A model generated the notes under the pieces. That model searched no databases and had not been told where the DNA came from. It saw only the letters and a list, made by a program, of their open reading frames with translations. This document shows positions 9,227 to 19,372 of a DNA stretch of 64,000 bases, one piece after another. The position numbers and the translations under genes are program-made. Positions within the stretch are counted from its first letter, which is position 1; the number at the start of each line of letters is the position of its first letter. Origin of the DNA: Streptacidiphilus jeojiense (GTDB taxonomy: Bacteria > Actinomycetota > Actinomycetes > Streptomycetales > Streptomycetaceae). The DNA is taken from positions 62,001 to 126,000 of the forward strand of contig NZ_JOEH01000014.1 of the NCBI RefSeq assembly GCF_000719095.1, read 5' to 3'.

Positions 9227-10228
9227 GTGGCCCGGTGGACCGGCCGGCCGGCGGAAGCGCGCACGGTAGTCGCGCGGCCGCTGGCCGGTGTGCCGCGTGA
9301 AGAGCGTGCTGAAGGTGCTCGCGTCCCGGTAGCCGACGTCGGCGGCGATGCGGGCCACCGTCGCGTCGCCGACCTCCAGCAGATGGCGGGCCCGGCGGAT
9401 CCGGGCCGACTGCAGGTAGGCGAGCGGGGTCTGGTCCGCCTCGCTCCGGAAGCGCCGGAGCATGGTCCGCGTGCTCATGTGGAACGCCTCGGCCAGGGCG
9501 GGCAGGTCGTAGGGCGCCGCCAGGTCACGGTCCAGCCGCCGCTTCACCGCATCCGAGAACCGGTGGCCCACCGTGGGGAGCAACTCCGGGTCCACATAAG
9601 GGCCCTGGGTCGAACGTGCGTCGTCGACCAGCGCGATGCGGGCGGTGGCACGGGCGGTCCGGGGACCGTCGTGGTCACGGATCAGCTGCAGCGCGAAGTC
9701 GTACATGGCGCTGAAGCCGGCGGTGGTGGTCACCCCGCGCTCGGTGACCACCAGGTGCTCGGCGTGCACGTCGACGGCCGGGTAGCGCCCCGCCAGCCGG
9801 TCTGCGAAGAGCCAGGACGTCGTCGCCCGGCGTCCGTCGAGCAGACCGGCCTCTGCCACCAGGAACGCGCCGACGCAGATCGACACGACGGCGACTCCGG
9901 CCGCCGCCTGGGCCCGAATGAGCGCGATCTCGGGACACAGGCCCGCGAGTGTCGCCTCCAGATCAGTCTCGGGTGACAGCCCGAAACCCGGCACCACCAG
10001 CACATCGATCCGGCGCGGTGCCCGGACCTCGACGGCCCAGCCACCGGATGCGACCACCCGTCGCCGGGGCGAGACGATGTCCACCTCGTACCGCGGCAGG
10101 TCCGCACCCCGGGCCGCGGAGACACGGTCCGCCATCGCCAGCAGATCCGGGACCCCGAAGACCTCGGAGGCGAAGCATCCCGGGTAGGCCAGCACCCCCA
10201 GCCGCAGCGGCTGCTCCGCTCCCCCCAC
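8903..10228 (-). CDS. GlxA-family transcriptional regulator with long C-terminal extension
   Basis: Residues 1-190 are a DJ-1/PfpI-like domain (LGVLAYPGCFASEVFGVPDLL; nucleophile-elbow Cys in VSICVGAFLVAEAG). Residues about 230-325 are two AraC-type helix-turn-helix motifs, ending in the usual VGYRDASTFSTLFTRHTGQRPRDYRARF. Family members normally stop there, at about 320-330 residues. Here no stop occurs for about another 110 codons, so the reading frame runs 324 bp antisense into the lyase gene. The GTG start with GGGAG upstream is reasonable. The gene is divergent from the dienelactone hydrolase gene across 95 bp and probably controls it. The tail may be read-through left by a lost stop codon. 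Confidence 0.85.
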   Translation of the reverse strand: MGGAEQPLRLGVLAYPGCFASEVFGVPDLLAMADRVSAARGADLPRYEVDIVSPRRRVVASGGWAVEVRAPRRIDVLVVPGFGLSPETDLEATLAGLCPEIALIRAQAAAGVAVVSICVGAFLVAEAGLLDGRRATTSWLFADRLAGRYPAVDVHAEHLVVTERGVTTTAGFSAMYDFALQLIRDHDGPRTARATARIALVDDARSTQGPYVDPELLPTVGHRFSDAVKRRLDRDLAAPYDLPALAEAFHMSTRTMLRRFRSEADQTPLAYLQSARIRRARHLLEVGDATVARIAADVGYRDASTFSTLFTRHTGQRPRDYRARFRRPAGPPGHLLGQPLELEQLDLSDVGVAAVLVQDPQHGYGLVLRQLEEVPLLVAGDARDGQERRPGGPSVGRALEDGAVGAGRVAGAGVDADGVDAQRRAVGRLDRHPAVGSRGVG

Positions 10229-10323
10229 TGGCTGCTCCCTGCTTCCCGCCTCTGGCGGGATCGCCCGCAGTCATGGCGATACCGCCGCTTCCGGTGGCAC
10301 CAGTGTCCCGTGAGACTGCGACC

Positions 10324-11145
10324 ATGACAACGGAACCACCGCAGCGTGACGACCCTTTGGGCGACTTCATCCAAAAGACCGTCAGCGTCGACGACGTCAG
10401 CAAGACCGTGTACGTCTCCGGCACCGGACCGGCCGTCATCCTGATGCCCGAGATGCCGGGCATCAGCCCGGACGTGGCCCGGTTGGCGCGCTGGATCCGG
10501 GACGCCGGCACCACCGTCTACCTGCCGTCGCTCTTCGGCGTCGACGGCGCCTACCCGACCACCGCCGCGGGCCAGGAGATCGTGCGAAGAGCCTGCGTCA
10601 GTGCCGAGTTCCGCGCGTTCGCGGGCGGCGGTACCAGTCCCGTCGTGGCCTGGCTGCGCGGGCTGGCCCGCACCGCGCACGCGGAGTGCGGCGGAGCCGG
10701 CGTCGGCGCGATCGGGCTCTGCTTCACCGGCAACTTCGCGCTGTCCATGGCCCTGGAGCCCGCCGTCGTCGCCCCGGTCGTCAATCACCCCTCGCTACCG
10801 CTCGACGACCCCGGCGGCCTGGAGATCGACGCCGCCGACGCGGCCGCAGTGTCGGAACGCGTCCGCCGGGACGGACTGACCGTGCTCGCCTACCGCTTCG
10901 AGAACGACCGGTGGTGCACCGGCCAACGCTTCGCCGCCTACCGGGCCCTGCTCGGGGACGCGTTCGACGGTCGCGTACTCCCCTCCGACGCCGCGAACAC
11001 CGCCCCTCCCCCGTTCTTCCGCGACGTCGTCGGCAGCGCCCACAGCGTCGTCACCGCACACCTGGTCGACCGGCAGGGCCACCCGACCACCCGCGCCCGC
11101 GACGAGATCATCGCCTTCCTCGTCGACCGGCTCGGCGTCCGCTGA
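10324..11145 (+). CDS. Dienelactone hydrolase family protein
   Basis: A 273-residue alpha/beta hydrolase of the dienelactone hydrolase type. The nucleophile is the Cys in GAIGLCFTGNFAL, the Gly-x-Cys-x-Gly elbow of this family. The catalytic His is in the SAHSVVTAHL segment near the C-terminus. The frame is open upstream, but family homology begins shortly after ATG 10324; an earlier ATG at 10273 is possible. These enzymes hydrolyse lactones such as 4-carboxymethylenebut-2-en-4-olide, although many members act on other esters. It faces the GlxA-type regulator, which suggests substrate-induced control. Confidence 0.85.
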   Translation: MTTEPPQRDDPLGDFIQKTVSVDDVSKTVYVSGTGPAVILMPEMPGISPDVARLARWIRDAGTTVYLPSLFGVDGAYPTTAAGQEIVRRACVSAEFRAFAGGGTSPVVAWLRGLARTAHAECGGAGVGAIGLCFTGNFALSMALEPAVVAPVVNHPSLPLDDPGGLEIDAADAAAVSERVRRDGLTVLAYRFENDRWCTGQRFAAYRALLGDAFDGRVLPSDAANTAPPPFFRDVVGSAHSVVTAHLVDRQGHPTTRARDEIIAFLVDRLGVR

Positions 11146-11181
11146 GGCCGCGAGCGGACGCTCCAGGAACGGAGCGGCCCC

Positions 11182-11754
11182 TCAGCCCGCTGGGATCGGC
11201 GCGACCGCCGGCCGCCACTCTCGCCTGAGCAACCCGAACACCCACGAATCGGATACGTCGCCGTTCACGATGCAGTCCTCCCGCAGCGTCCCTTCCCGCA
11301 CGAATCCGAGCTTCTCCAGCACCCGGCCTGACGCCGCGTTGCGGGTATCGGCCTCGGCCTGAACCCGGTTCAGGTCCAGGGTGTCGAAAGCCCACTGCAG
11401 CAAGGCGCGCGCGGCCTCCGTCGCGTAGCCGTGGCCCCACACCGCATCGTCGAGGACGTAGCCCAACGACGCGCTGCGGTAGTCCGGGTTCCATCCGGTC
11501 AGACAGCACCAGCCGATGAAGGCCCCGTCAGAAGCACGGTCGATCGCCAGCCGCGCCCCGGTGCCTTCGTCCGCCATCTTCCCGCACGTCGCAATGAAGC
11601 GATCGGCGCGGGCCCGATCGCTCCATGGCGGGGAATCCCAGTAACGCATCACAGCGGTGTTGCTGTGCAACGCGTAGAGGGCGTCCGCATCGGTGTCGGT
11701 GAAGGGGCGCAGGCGCAGGCGAGCCGTGTGCACTGTGGGAGTGGCCAGAGTCAT
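11182..11754 (-). CDS. GNAT N-acetyltransferase (RimJ/RimL-like)
   Basis: This 190-residue protein has the RimJ/RimL pattern. It starts TARLRLRPFTDTDADALYAL, has the acetyl-CoA-binding stretch YVLDDAVWGHGYATEAARALL, and ends the fold with LNRVQAEADTRNAASGRVLEKLGFVREGTLRE. Such enzymes acetylate N-termini of ribosomal proteins, or amines and antibiotics. Start 11754 is preferred over 11763 because an AGGA box stands 8 bp before it. It lies 63 bp downstream of the nitronate monooxygenase gene on the same strand and may be the last gene of that unit. Substrate unknown. Confidence 0.88.
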   Translation of the reverse strand: MTLATPTVHTARLRLRPFTDTDADALYALHSNTAVMRYWDSPPWSDRARADRFIATCGKMADEGTGARLAIDRASDGAFIGWCCLTGWNPDYRSASLGYVLDDAVWGHGYATEAARALLQWAFDTLDLNRVQAEADTRNAASGRVLEKLGFVREGTLREDCIVNGDVSDSWVFGLLRREWRPAVAPIPAG

Positions 11755-11817
11755 GCGCACCATCCTGCATCCCCACAGCGCGGCCAGGACACCGAATTTC
11801 CGCCCCTGCCCCCGGCC

Positions 11818-12828
<1,011 letters not shown>

Positions 12829-13983
12829 TCAGAGACTGCGTGAGATGACCAGGCGCATGATGTCCGAGGTGCCTTCCTCGATCTCCTCGAGTTTGGCGTC
12901 GCGCATCCACTGCTCGACCGGGTACTCGCGGGAGTAGCCCCAGCCGCCGAGGGTCTGGACCGCGCCCCAGGTGCAGAACATGGCCGTCTCGGAGGCCTGC
13001 AGCTTGGCCATGGCCGCGAGACCGGTCACGGTGGCGCCGGCGTCGATCTGCCGGGCGGCGTGCAGCGTGAGCAGCCAGGCGGACTGGATCCGGGTGGCCA
13101 TGTCGGCCAGCCGGAAGGCCACCGCCTGGTGCTCGATGATCGGCTTGCCGAACTGGCTGCGCTGGCGAGCGTAGTCGCGCGCGTACTCGTACGCCGCGCG
13201 GGCGGCGCCGGTGGCCGCGGCAGCGAGCACGACGCGGGAGATGTCGAACGTCTTCATCAGGCCGTGGAACCCGCGGCCCTCGTCGCCGAGCCGCTGGTCC
13301 TCCGGCACGAAGGCGCGGTCGAAGAAGATCTCGCGGCACACGATGGCCCGCTGGCCCATCTTCCGCATCGGCTCGCCGAAGGTCATCCCGGGCGTGTTCC
13401 GGTCCAGCAGGAACGCGGTCACGCCGTCGGAGCGCCGGGACGGGTCGGTCTTGGCGAAGACGACGTACTGGTCGGCCAGGCCCGCGTTGGAGATCCACGC
13501 CTTCTGGCCGGTGAGTTCGTATCCTCCCGCGGTCCTGACCGCGGTGGTGGAGATAGATGCGGCGTCGGAGCCCGATCCGGGCTCGGTGGTGGCCAGCGCG
13601 GTGTGCAGCGGCGTCGGCCCAGTGAGCGGGCGCAGCCAGCGCTCCTTCTGCTCCGCGGTGCCCAACTCGATGACCGGATCGGCGAAGAAGCCGTTGGAGC
13701 ACAGGAAGTTGCCGATGCCCGGGTCGCCCCAGCACAGCTGTTCCTGCACCAGGCACTGGGTCAGCACGTCGGTCAGCCCGCCGCCGCCGTACTCCTCGGG
13801 GAGCATGAAGTCGGTGATGCCCGCTTTCGCGGCGGAGCGGAAGATGTCCACCGGGGGCTCGATGTCGGCCTCGTCCACCTCGCGTCCGCGGGGGCGGATC
13901 TCGTGCTCGGCGAACTGCCGGCACAGCGCGAGGATGTCGCGCTGCTCGTCGGTCAGCGGCCACGGTTCGGTGGTCTCAGGCAT
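12829..13983 (-). CDS. Acyl-CoA dehydrogenase
   Basis: A 384-residue FAD-dependent acyl-CoA dehydrogenase of normal length. Family blocks are visible: LATTEPGSGSDAASISTTA (flavin/substrate loop), GQKAWISNAGLADQYVVFAKT, RSQFGKPI and the C-terminal TLGGWGYSREYPVEQWMRDAKLEEIEEGTSDIMRLVIS. The catalytic base position falls in the EEGTSDI segment, where this family usually has Glu. ATG 13983 is chosen for its GGGAG box. Its first 8 bases overlap the end of the acyl-CoA synthetase gene, so the two are translationally coupled. It introduces the alpha-beta double bond into an acyl-CoA made by that enzyme. Confidence 0.92.
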   Translation of the reverse strand: MPETTEPWPLTDEQRDILALCRQFAEHEIRPRGREVDEADIEPPVDIFRSAAKAGITDFMLPEEYGGGGLTDVLTQCLVQEQLCWGDPGIGNFLCSNGFFADPVIELGTAEQKERWLRPLTGPTPLHTALATTEPGSGSDAASISTTAVRTAGGYELTGQKAWISNAGLADQYVVFAKTDPSRRSDGVTAFLLDRNTPGMTFGEPMRKMGQRAIVCREIFFDRAFVPEDQRLGDEGRGFHGLMKTFDISRVVLAAAATGAARAAYEYARDYARQRSQFGKPIIEHQAVAFRLADMATRIQSAWLLTLHAARQIDAGATVTGLAAMAKLQASETAMFCTWGAVQTLGGWGYSREYPVEQWMRDAKLEEIEEGTSDIMRLVISRSL

Positions 13984-16045
13984 GGTTCTCCCCATTCGTG
14001 GTTGGCTCGTCGTTCGTTGCAGGCTCGTGCAGGATCAGTGCGTCGACGGCGAGTACTCCGCCGACGCCGACCCGGAGCGGGTTGATCTCCAGGTCGGTGA
14101 GGTGCGGGTTGGCCGCGATGGCCTCGGACACCGCGACCACGGCGTCGACGAGCGCGTCGGTGTGCACCGGCGGTCTCCCGCGCCAGCCCCGCAGCAGTGC
14201 GCGTGAACGCAGCCCGTCGACCATGGCGGCGGCGACCGGCCGGTCCACCGGCGCCAGTTCGACCCGGACGTCACGCCACAGCTCGGCTTCGACGCCGCCG
14301 AGGCCCACGGCGACCGTCGGCCCGAAGCAGGGGTCGTGCCGGGCGCCGATCAGCATCTCGACCACGTCGGCGCGGGTGTCCTGTTCCTCCAGGACGTACT
14401 CCCCCGGGCCGAGCCGTTCGTGCATCTCGGCGAAGGCCGCGGTGCCTTCCGCGGGCCCCGTCAGCCCGGTCCTGATGCCGCCGTGCTCGCTCTTGTGCTC
14501 CAGCCAGCCGGCTTTGAGCACCAGCGGAGCGCGCAGCGTGCGGAACGCCGCGCTGACTTCGGCCCCGTCGCGGACCCGCACCGCGTCAGGTACCGGGATG
14601 CCGAGGTCACACAGTGCCTCCCGTGCGCCCCAGTAGCCGGTGACCGATCGCAGTTCGGGGCCGGCCGTGGCCTTCGGGTCCCGTCCGGTCGCCGCCCTCA
14701 GTGCGGCGGCTCCGGCGAGGGCGCCGAGGGCCGGTGTGATCTCCGGGTAGGTGGGGATGCGGTGCTGCCCCATGCGCGCCACTGCCGCGGAGGTCCCGCT
14801 CATGCTGTGCACCACCAGGGGCACCGGTCCGCTCGCGGCCAGGCGTCCCAGGCGGTCGACGACGGCGAGTTCGGCGTCGGCGATCGACGGGGTGTCCTCG
14901 CCGTAGCAGCCGAGGTAGCCGGTGAGCAGGACGGCATCGACTTCGGTGGAGGCGGCCACCGCCTCCGCCACGGCGGCGTAGACCCCGAGGTCGGCCTCAC
15001 CGGCTCCGGCCAGGTCGACCGGGTTGGCCACGGCTGCGGCCTCGGGCAGCAACTCCCGTAGTCTGCACTGCAGTTCGGGCGAGAACTGCGGGACTCCGAG
15101 ACCGGTCCGGGCGGCCACGTCGGCGGCGACACCGCCCTGTCCGCCGCTGTCGCCGACGACTGCCACTCGGCGTCCCCGCGGCGCCGCGGCCGAGGACAGG
15201 TACGTTGCGATGGCGACGGCCTCCTGCGGGGTGGCGACCCGCAATGCGCCGGCGACCCGGCAGGCGGCGTCGACCACGTCGAGGGCGGAGGTCAGCGAAC
15301 CGGTGTGGGAGCGGGCCAGCCGTCGGCTCGCCTCGCTCGCACCAGTGCTGAGCACCAGGGTGTGCTTGCCGGCCCGGCGCAGGGCGCGCAGTGCGGCGAC
15401 GATCCGCGGGCCCTCGGTGAAGGCCTCCAGGTACAGCACCGCCGTCGTGGTCCGCTCGTCCTCGGCCAGTGACTCCAGCAACTCCACTGCACCGACGGTC
15501 AGTTGGTTGCCCACCGAGTAGAACCGGGAGACTCCGAGGCCCGCCCGCGCGGCGAGGGTGGCGATCTCCATACCGAGCTGGCCGCTCTGGGAGACAATCG
15601 CGAGCGACCCGGGGGTGAAGGTCCCCCAGGCCAGCTGCAGTTCGGTGGAGGAGTCGTACAGGCCGAGGCTGTTGGGTCCGAGCAGGTGCGCTCCGGCGGC
15701 CTTGAGCAGCTGCGCGAGCCTCTGCTCCTGTCGGCCGGTGAGTCCGGCGGTGATCGCCAGGAACGCCTGGCATCCCAGGGCCAGTGCCTCCTCGACGGTG
15801 GGTTCCACCTGATCGGCGGGCACGGAGAGCACCACGAGTTCGGGGGCGGCGGGCAGTTCGCCGAGCGAGGCGAAGGCGCGCTCGCCGAACAACGGCCGTG
15901 CGCTCCGGTTCACCAGCCAGACGTCTCGGCGTCCGGCGCCCCGCAGCGCTCCGTCGGCGAGCCAGTAGCCCCACTTCGCGCGGTCCTCACTGGCCCCGAC
16001 GACGGCGACCGAGGCTGGATCGACGAACGCGTTGGGCACGGTCAT
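13976..16045 (-). CDS. NDP-forming acyl-CoA synthetase (fused alpha-beta)
   Basis: The 689-residue protein joins an N-terminal CoA-binding Rossmann domain (NAFVDPASVAVVGASEDRAKWGYW, about 1-130), a succinyl-CoA-ligase-like flavodoxin domain (SGQLGMEIATLAARAGLGVSRFYSVGNQ) and a C-terminal ATP-grasp domain (APLVLKAGWLEHKSEHGGI). This order is that of acetyl-CoA synthetase (ADP-forming) and pimeloyl/acyl-CoA relatives. ATG 16045 has GGAGGA 5 bp upstream and is preferred over 16084. As first gene of a coupled operon it would activate a carboxylic acid to its CoA ester for the dehydrogenase. An operator-like palindrome lies 50 bp upstream. Confidence 0.88.
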   Translation of the reverse strand: MTVPNAFVDPASVAVVGASEDRAKWGYWLADGALRGAGRRDVWLVNRSARPLFGERAFASLGELPAAPELVVLSVPADQVEPTVEEALALGCQAFLAITAGLTGRQEQRLAQLLKAAGAHLLGPNSLGLYDSSTELQLAWGTFTPGSLAIVSQSGQLGMEIATLAARAGLGVSRFYSVGNQLTVGAVELLESLAEDERTTTAVLYLEAFTEGPRIVAALRALRRAGKHTLVLSTGASEASRRLARSHTGSLTSALDVVDAACRVAGALRVATPQEAVAIATYLSSAAAPRGRRVAVVGDSGGQGGVAADVAARTGLGVPQFSPELQCRLRELLPEAAAVANPVDLAGAGEADLGVYAAVAEAVAASTEVDAVLLTGYLGCYGEDTPSIADAELAVVDRLGRLAASGPVPLVVHSMSGTSAAVARMGQHRIPTYPEITPALGALAGAAALRAATGRDPKATAGPELRSVTGYWGAREALCDLGIPVPDAVRVRDGAEVSAAFRTLRAPLVLKAGWLEHKSEHGGIRTGLTGPAEGTAAFAEMHERLGPGEYVLEEQDTRADVVEMLIGARHDPCFGPTVAVGLGGVEAELWRDVRVELAPVDRPVAAAMVDGLRSRALLRGWRGRPPVHTDALVDAVVAVSEAIAANPHLTDLEINPLRVGVGGVLAVDALILHEPATNDEPTTNGENHA

Positions 16046-16095
16046 GGGCGTCCTCCGGTTCCCCGGCACGAGTGTGCCCGGCAAGGCTCGGATAG

Positions 16096-16111
16096 TTGAC
16101 TGATGCGTCAG
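16096..16111. promoter_or_regulatory. Candidate TetR-type operator upstream of acyl-CoA operon
   Basis: The imperfect inverted repeat TTGACTGATGCGTCAG lies 51 bp upstream of the acyl-CoA synthetase start. It has the same half-site layout (TTGA-N8-TCAR) as the two sites between the amine oxidase and permease genes. Two TetR-type regulators lie next to it. Binding is inferred. Confidence 0.5.
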
Positions 16112-16316
16112 TTATACATTTCGATTCCAGTGCGGGCAAGACCTCGGGATGCGCGGAGCACGCCGGTGATCCGGCATAGCGGGTGTTCAGGCAGGGTTTT
16201 CAGGCAGTCGGCCGGAGGGGGCGGGGCCGCACGGCAGCGCCGTCGGGCCGACGCCCCGTCAACAGTGCTTCCTCATCCAGCCTTTGCCGCCGGCGCCCCG
16301 CGCCGGCCGACCTGGA

Positions 16317-16946
16317 TCAGTGCCGGGCGTGACCGGGCGCGAGCGCGAGGAAGTCGTAGATGAACTGCTGCAAGGTGCTGCTCATCCGCTCGACCGGCAT
16401 GTCCTTGGAGCCGGCCAGTACCTGCGTCGCCAGGCCGTCGATCATGCCGATCAGCATGTCGGCCAGTACCCCGGGGTCGCCGTCACGGACCGAACCGCGG
16501 TCCTGGCCCCTCGCGATCAGCTCGGTGACCAGGCCGCGCCACTCGGCGTAGAGCGATTCGTTGATCGCCCGGTACTCGTCGTTCCTGGTGGCCTCGGCCC
16601 ACAGCTGCGCCCAGACCCGCCATGCGGTCAGTGCCTCAGGGCGGCGCGGCAGGTAGGAGTCGACGAGCTCGCGCAGGGTGGGCAGCGGTTCGTCGCCGGC
16701 GTCCAGCAGCCGTCGGCGCCGCTCCAGCGAACGCCGGTAGTTGAACTCGAAGGCCGCGACCAGGACCGCGTGCTTGCCCTCGAAGTAGTAGTGGATCGTC
16801 CCGGAGCTGACGCCGGCCCGCCGGGCCAGGTCGGACAGCCTCAGGTCCTGCATGCCGACCTCGCTGAGTTCGTCGCAGGCCGCACGGAGGATCTGCTCGC
16901 GTCGCTCGGCCTCCACGTTGGGACGCGGCACCTGACCTCCCCTCAT
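16317..16946 (-). CDS. TetR-family transcriptional regulator
   Basis: A 209-residue TetR protein. The DNA-binding part is near residues 15-65 (RREQILRAACDELSEVGMQDLRLSDLARRAGVSSGTIHYYFEGKHAVLVAAFEFN), followed by a helical ligand domain ending RMSSTLQQFIYDFLAL. The first ATG lacks a well-placed ribosome site. A GTG at 16931 preceded by GGGGAGG is an alternative start and would remove five residues. Its C-terminal domain resembles that of the next regulator (AxMIDGLATQVLAGSKDM versus AMVDGLAIQILAGSTDM), so the two are paralogues. It probably represses the neighbouring acyl-CoA operon. Confidence 0.88.
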   Translation of the reverse strand: MRGGQVPRPNVEAERREQILRAACDELSEVGMQDLRLSDLARRAGVSSGTIHYYFEGKHAVLVAAFEFNYRRSLERRRRLLDAGDEPLPTLRELVDSYLPRRPEALTAWRVWAQLWAEATRNDEYRAINESLYAEWRGLVTELIARGQDRGSVRDGDPGVLADMLIGMIDGLATQVLAGSKDMPVERMSSTLQQFIYDFLALAPGHARH

Positions 16947-17025
16947 CCTCGGCGGAGCACCATCCTACGACCGGCTGGAGGCCCCGCCCGGGAGGCACCG
17001 GCACCGGGCACCGCCGGTGCCCGGC

Positions 17026-17922
17026 TCAGCCGAGGTCGAGGTGCGGTTCGAAGGCCCGCCGCAGCAGCGAGCGCATCCGGTCCGGCGTCATGTCGGTGGA
17101 CCCGGCCAGGATCTGGATCGCCAGACCGTCGACCATCGCGGTGAACCGGTCGGCGAGCGCCTCGATGTCGGCCTCCGGCGCCAGCCCCTCGTCCCGGCAC
17201 TCGCGGAGCAGCTCGACCACGAGCCTGCGCCAGTCCGAGTAGGTCCGGCGCTGGGCCGGGCGCAGGCTCGGCTCGAGCATCGCCTGGCTCCAGAACTGGA
17301 TCCACACCGACCACTCGTCGACGTCCGCGGTGGTGAGCGTGAGCTGCACCTCGATGAGCCGGAGCACCTTGTCCCGGGCGGAGCTGGCCCCCTCGAACTC
17401 CGCGCGCAGGCGCTCGTGCAGACGCTGGGCGTAGTGGTCCAGCGCGGCGTGCAGCACCGCTTCCTTGGTCGGGAAGTGGTAGTGCACCGTTCCGGTGCTG
17501 GTGCCACAGCGCTCCGCGATGTCCGACACCCGCACGTTGTGGAAGCCACGGCGGGCGATGAGCTCGGTGGCGGCCTCCAGGATCTGGCTCCTCCGCTCCT
17601 GGGTGCTCAGCGGCTGGGCCCTGGCGCCCGCCTCGTCCCCGGGGCCGAGCGGCGGAGTCCGGCCCACCCCGGACACCAGGTACTGCACCGACACCCCGCC
17701 GGCCTTGGCGATGGCGGCAATCTCCTGCTGCTGCAGTCGCCGGGTGCCCCGCAGTGCCTTGGACAGCGCCGTGGGATCCATGCCGATCCGGCGCGCGAGC
17801 TCGCGCTGGGACAGCCGTGCGGAACGCAGGACGACGCGTACCCGGTCGGTCAGGTCCGAGGCGGCGGGGCGGTCGGGGGCGTCGGGTGGTGCGGTCGGGG
17901 ACCGCTCATCGGTGCTGCTCAT
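17026..17922 (-). CDS. XRE-TetR fusion transcriptional regulator
   Basis: The 298-residue protein has two DNA-binding units. Residues about 23-82 are a Cro/CI-type HTH (VRVVLRSARLSQRELARRIG...ALSKALRGTRRLQQQEIAAIAKAGGVSVQYLV). Residues about 103-155 are a TetR HTH (RRSQILEAATELIARRGFHNVRVSDIAERCGTSTGTVHYHF), followed by a normal TetR ligand domain. A Pro/Gly-rich linker joins them. Most TetR proteins are about 200 residues with one HTH. Its first codons overlap the end of the amine oxidase gene by 17 bp, so it is probably co-transcribed with that gene and may control it. Confidence 0.87.
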   Translation of the reverse strand: MSSTDERSPTAPPDAPDRPAASDLTDRVRVVLRSARLSQRELARRIGMDPTALSKALRGTRRLQQQEIAAIAKAGGVSVQYLVSGVGRTPPLGPGDEAGARAQPLSTQERRSQILEAATELIARRGFHNVRVSDIAERCGTSTGTVHYHFPTKEAVLHAALDHYAQRLHERLRAEFEGASSARDKVLRLIEVQLTLTTADVDEWSVWIQFWSQAMLEPSLRPAQRRTYSDWRRLVVELLRECRDEGLAPEADIEALADRFTAMVDGLAIQILAGSTDMTPDRMRSLLRRAFEPHLDLG

Positions 17923-19363
17923 GACGAGAGCTCATTATGCCTGGTGCCGCAGGCCCGGGGGCGGCTACCGCCCGCGCCGCGAGGGCCTCGGCGACCTCGG
18001 CAGCGGCCCGCTCCCCGGACGAGACGGCCCCGTCGATGTAGCCGTTCCACACCGATGCGGTCTCGGTACCCGCCCAGTGGAGCCTCCCGACCGGTTCCCG
18101 CCAGCCCTGCCTGCCGTGGCCGGTCCAGCCACCGGGCGTCACGAAGCACTCGTAGCCGCCGGTCGTCCACTCCTGCTGCGGCCAGACCTTCTCGGTGTAG
18201 TCGTCCGGCTCCGCGGCCTCCGGGCCGGCGGCCGCGACCAGGGCGGCGAGCACCGAGGCGCGCCGCGCGTCCGGATCCAGTGCGGCCCACCGGGTGAGCC
18301 GGTCGCCGTAGACGAACGCCACCAGGACGCCGTGCCGCCCGTCCTCGGGCGAGTTGTCGAAGACCACGCCGACCGGGTGGTCGCCGTAGAGCGTCGCGAT
18401 CCCGGAGCTCCCGGCCGCGCGCCAGAAGGGTCGCCGGTAGACGGCGTGCACCTTGGCCACCCGGCCCATCGGCGAGTGGCCGATCCAGCCCCTGCGGGCA
18501 GCGGGCAGCACCGGGTCGAAGGCGATCCGGTGCACCGCCGTCGGCGGCACCGCCAGCACCGCCCGCTCCGCCCTGACCAGGCCGCGGTCCGTGCTGAGCT
18601 CGACGCCCGCGGCGCACTGCCTGATCGCCCGCACCGGAACGCCGAGCCGGACCCGGTCCCCCAGCGCGGCCGCCACCGCCCGCGCCGGACCGTCCGCCCC
18701 TTCGGTGAAACGGCTGTCCTGAGCGCAGTCGCGGGTCTCCATCAGCTGTTCGTACCCGCCGGCCGAGGCGATGTAGAACAGCACGTGGAACAGCGAGATC
18801 TCGCTCGGCTCGGCGCACCACACGCCCTGCACCGCGAGCGCCAGGCGGCGCAGCGCGTCCTCGTCGCCGGTCTCGCTGCGGAAGAAGCCCTCGGCGGAAT
18901 GACCGTCGAACTCCGCGAACCGCGGGGTCTGCCACGGACTGTCCACGTCGACGGTGCCGGCGAGTCGGTCCAGCAGCGCGGTGATCCGCTCGTACTCCGG
19001 GATGCCGGGGCCGGTGGCGGGCGCCGCGCCTGCGTAGCCGACGCGGGTGCCGTCGTGCCAGACCTCCAGGTGCCGGCCCGTCTCCCAGGTGGGGAACGTC
19101 GCGCAGCCGAACCGGGCGGCCAGCGCACGCAGCCGGTGCTGGGTCGGTCCGACCCACTGACCGCCGTGGTCGACGCGCACGCCGGACGGGCGCAGTTCGC
19201 TGAGCGTCCGGCCGCCGACGCGGTCGGAGGCCTCCAGGACGACCGTGTCCACGCCTGCGTCGGTCAGCTCCAGAGCCGCGGTCAAGCCTGCGTATCCCGC
19301 ACCGACGACGGCCACCCGGGTTTCCACGACGGGACGTTCACGTTGTTCCATGCCGACGACCAT
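17906..19363 (-). CDS. Flavin monoamine oxidase (amine/putrescine oxidase-like)
   Basis: A 485-residue FAD amine oxidase. The N-terminus has the dinucleotide-binding motif RVAVVGAGYAGLTAALELT and the GG doublet in DRVGGRTLSE. The C-terminus has LHWAGTETASVWNGYIDGAVSSGERAAAEV, typical of monoamine and putrescine oxidases. It oxidises a primary amine to the aldehyde, releasing H2O2 and ammonia. ATG 19351 is an alternative start. It is divergent from an amino acid/amine permease across 144 bp that hold two operator-like repeats, suggesting a combined uptake and oxidation unit. The amine cannot be named. Confidence 0.88.
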   Translation of the reverse strand: MVVGMEQRERPVVETRVAVVGAGYAGLTAALELTDAGVDTVVLEASDRVGGRTLSELRPSGVRVDHGGQWVGPTQHRLRALAARFGCATFPTWETGRHLEVWHDGTRVGYAGAAPATGPGIPEYERITALLDRLAGTVDVDSPWQTPRFAEFDGHSAEGFFRSETGDEDALRRLALAVQGVWCAEPSEISLFHVLFYIASAGGYEQLMETRDCAQDSRFTEGADGPARAVAAALGDRVRLGVPVRAIRQCAAGVELSTDRGLVRAERAVLAVPPTAVHRIAFDPVLPAARRGWIGHSPMGRVAKVHAVYRRPFWRAAGSSGIATLYGDHPVGVVFDNSPEDGRHGVLVAFVYGDRLTRWAALDPDARRASVLAALVAAAGPEAAEPDDYTEKVWPQQEWTTGGYECFVTPGGWTGHGRQGWREPVGRLHWAGTETASVWNGYIDGAVSSGERAAAEVAEALAARAVAAPGPAAPGIMSSRHEQHR

Positions 19364-19372
19364 TGCGCAACA

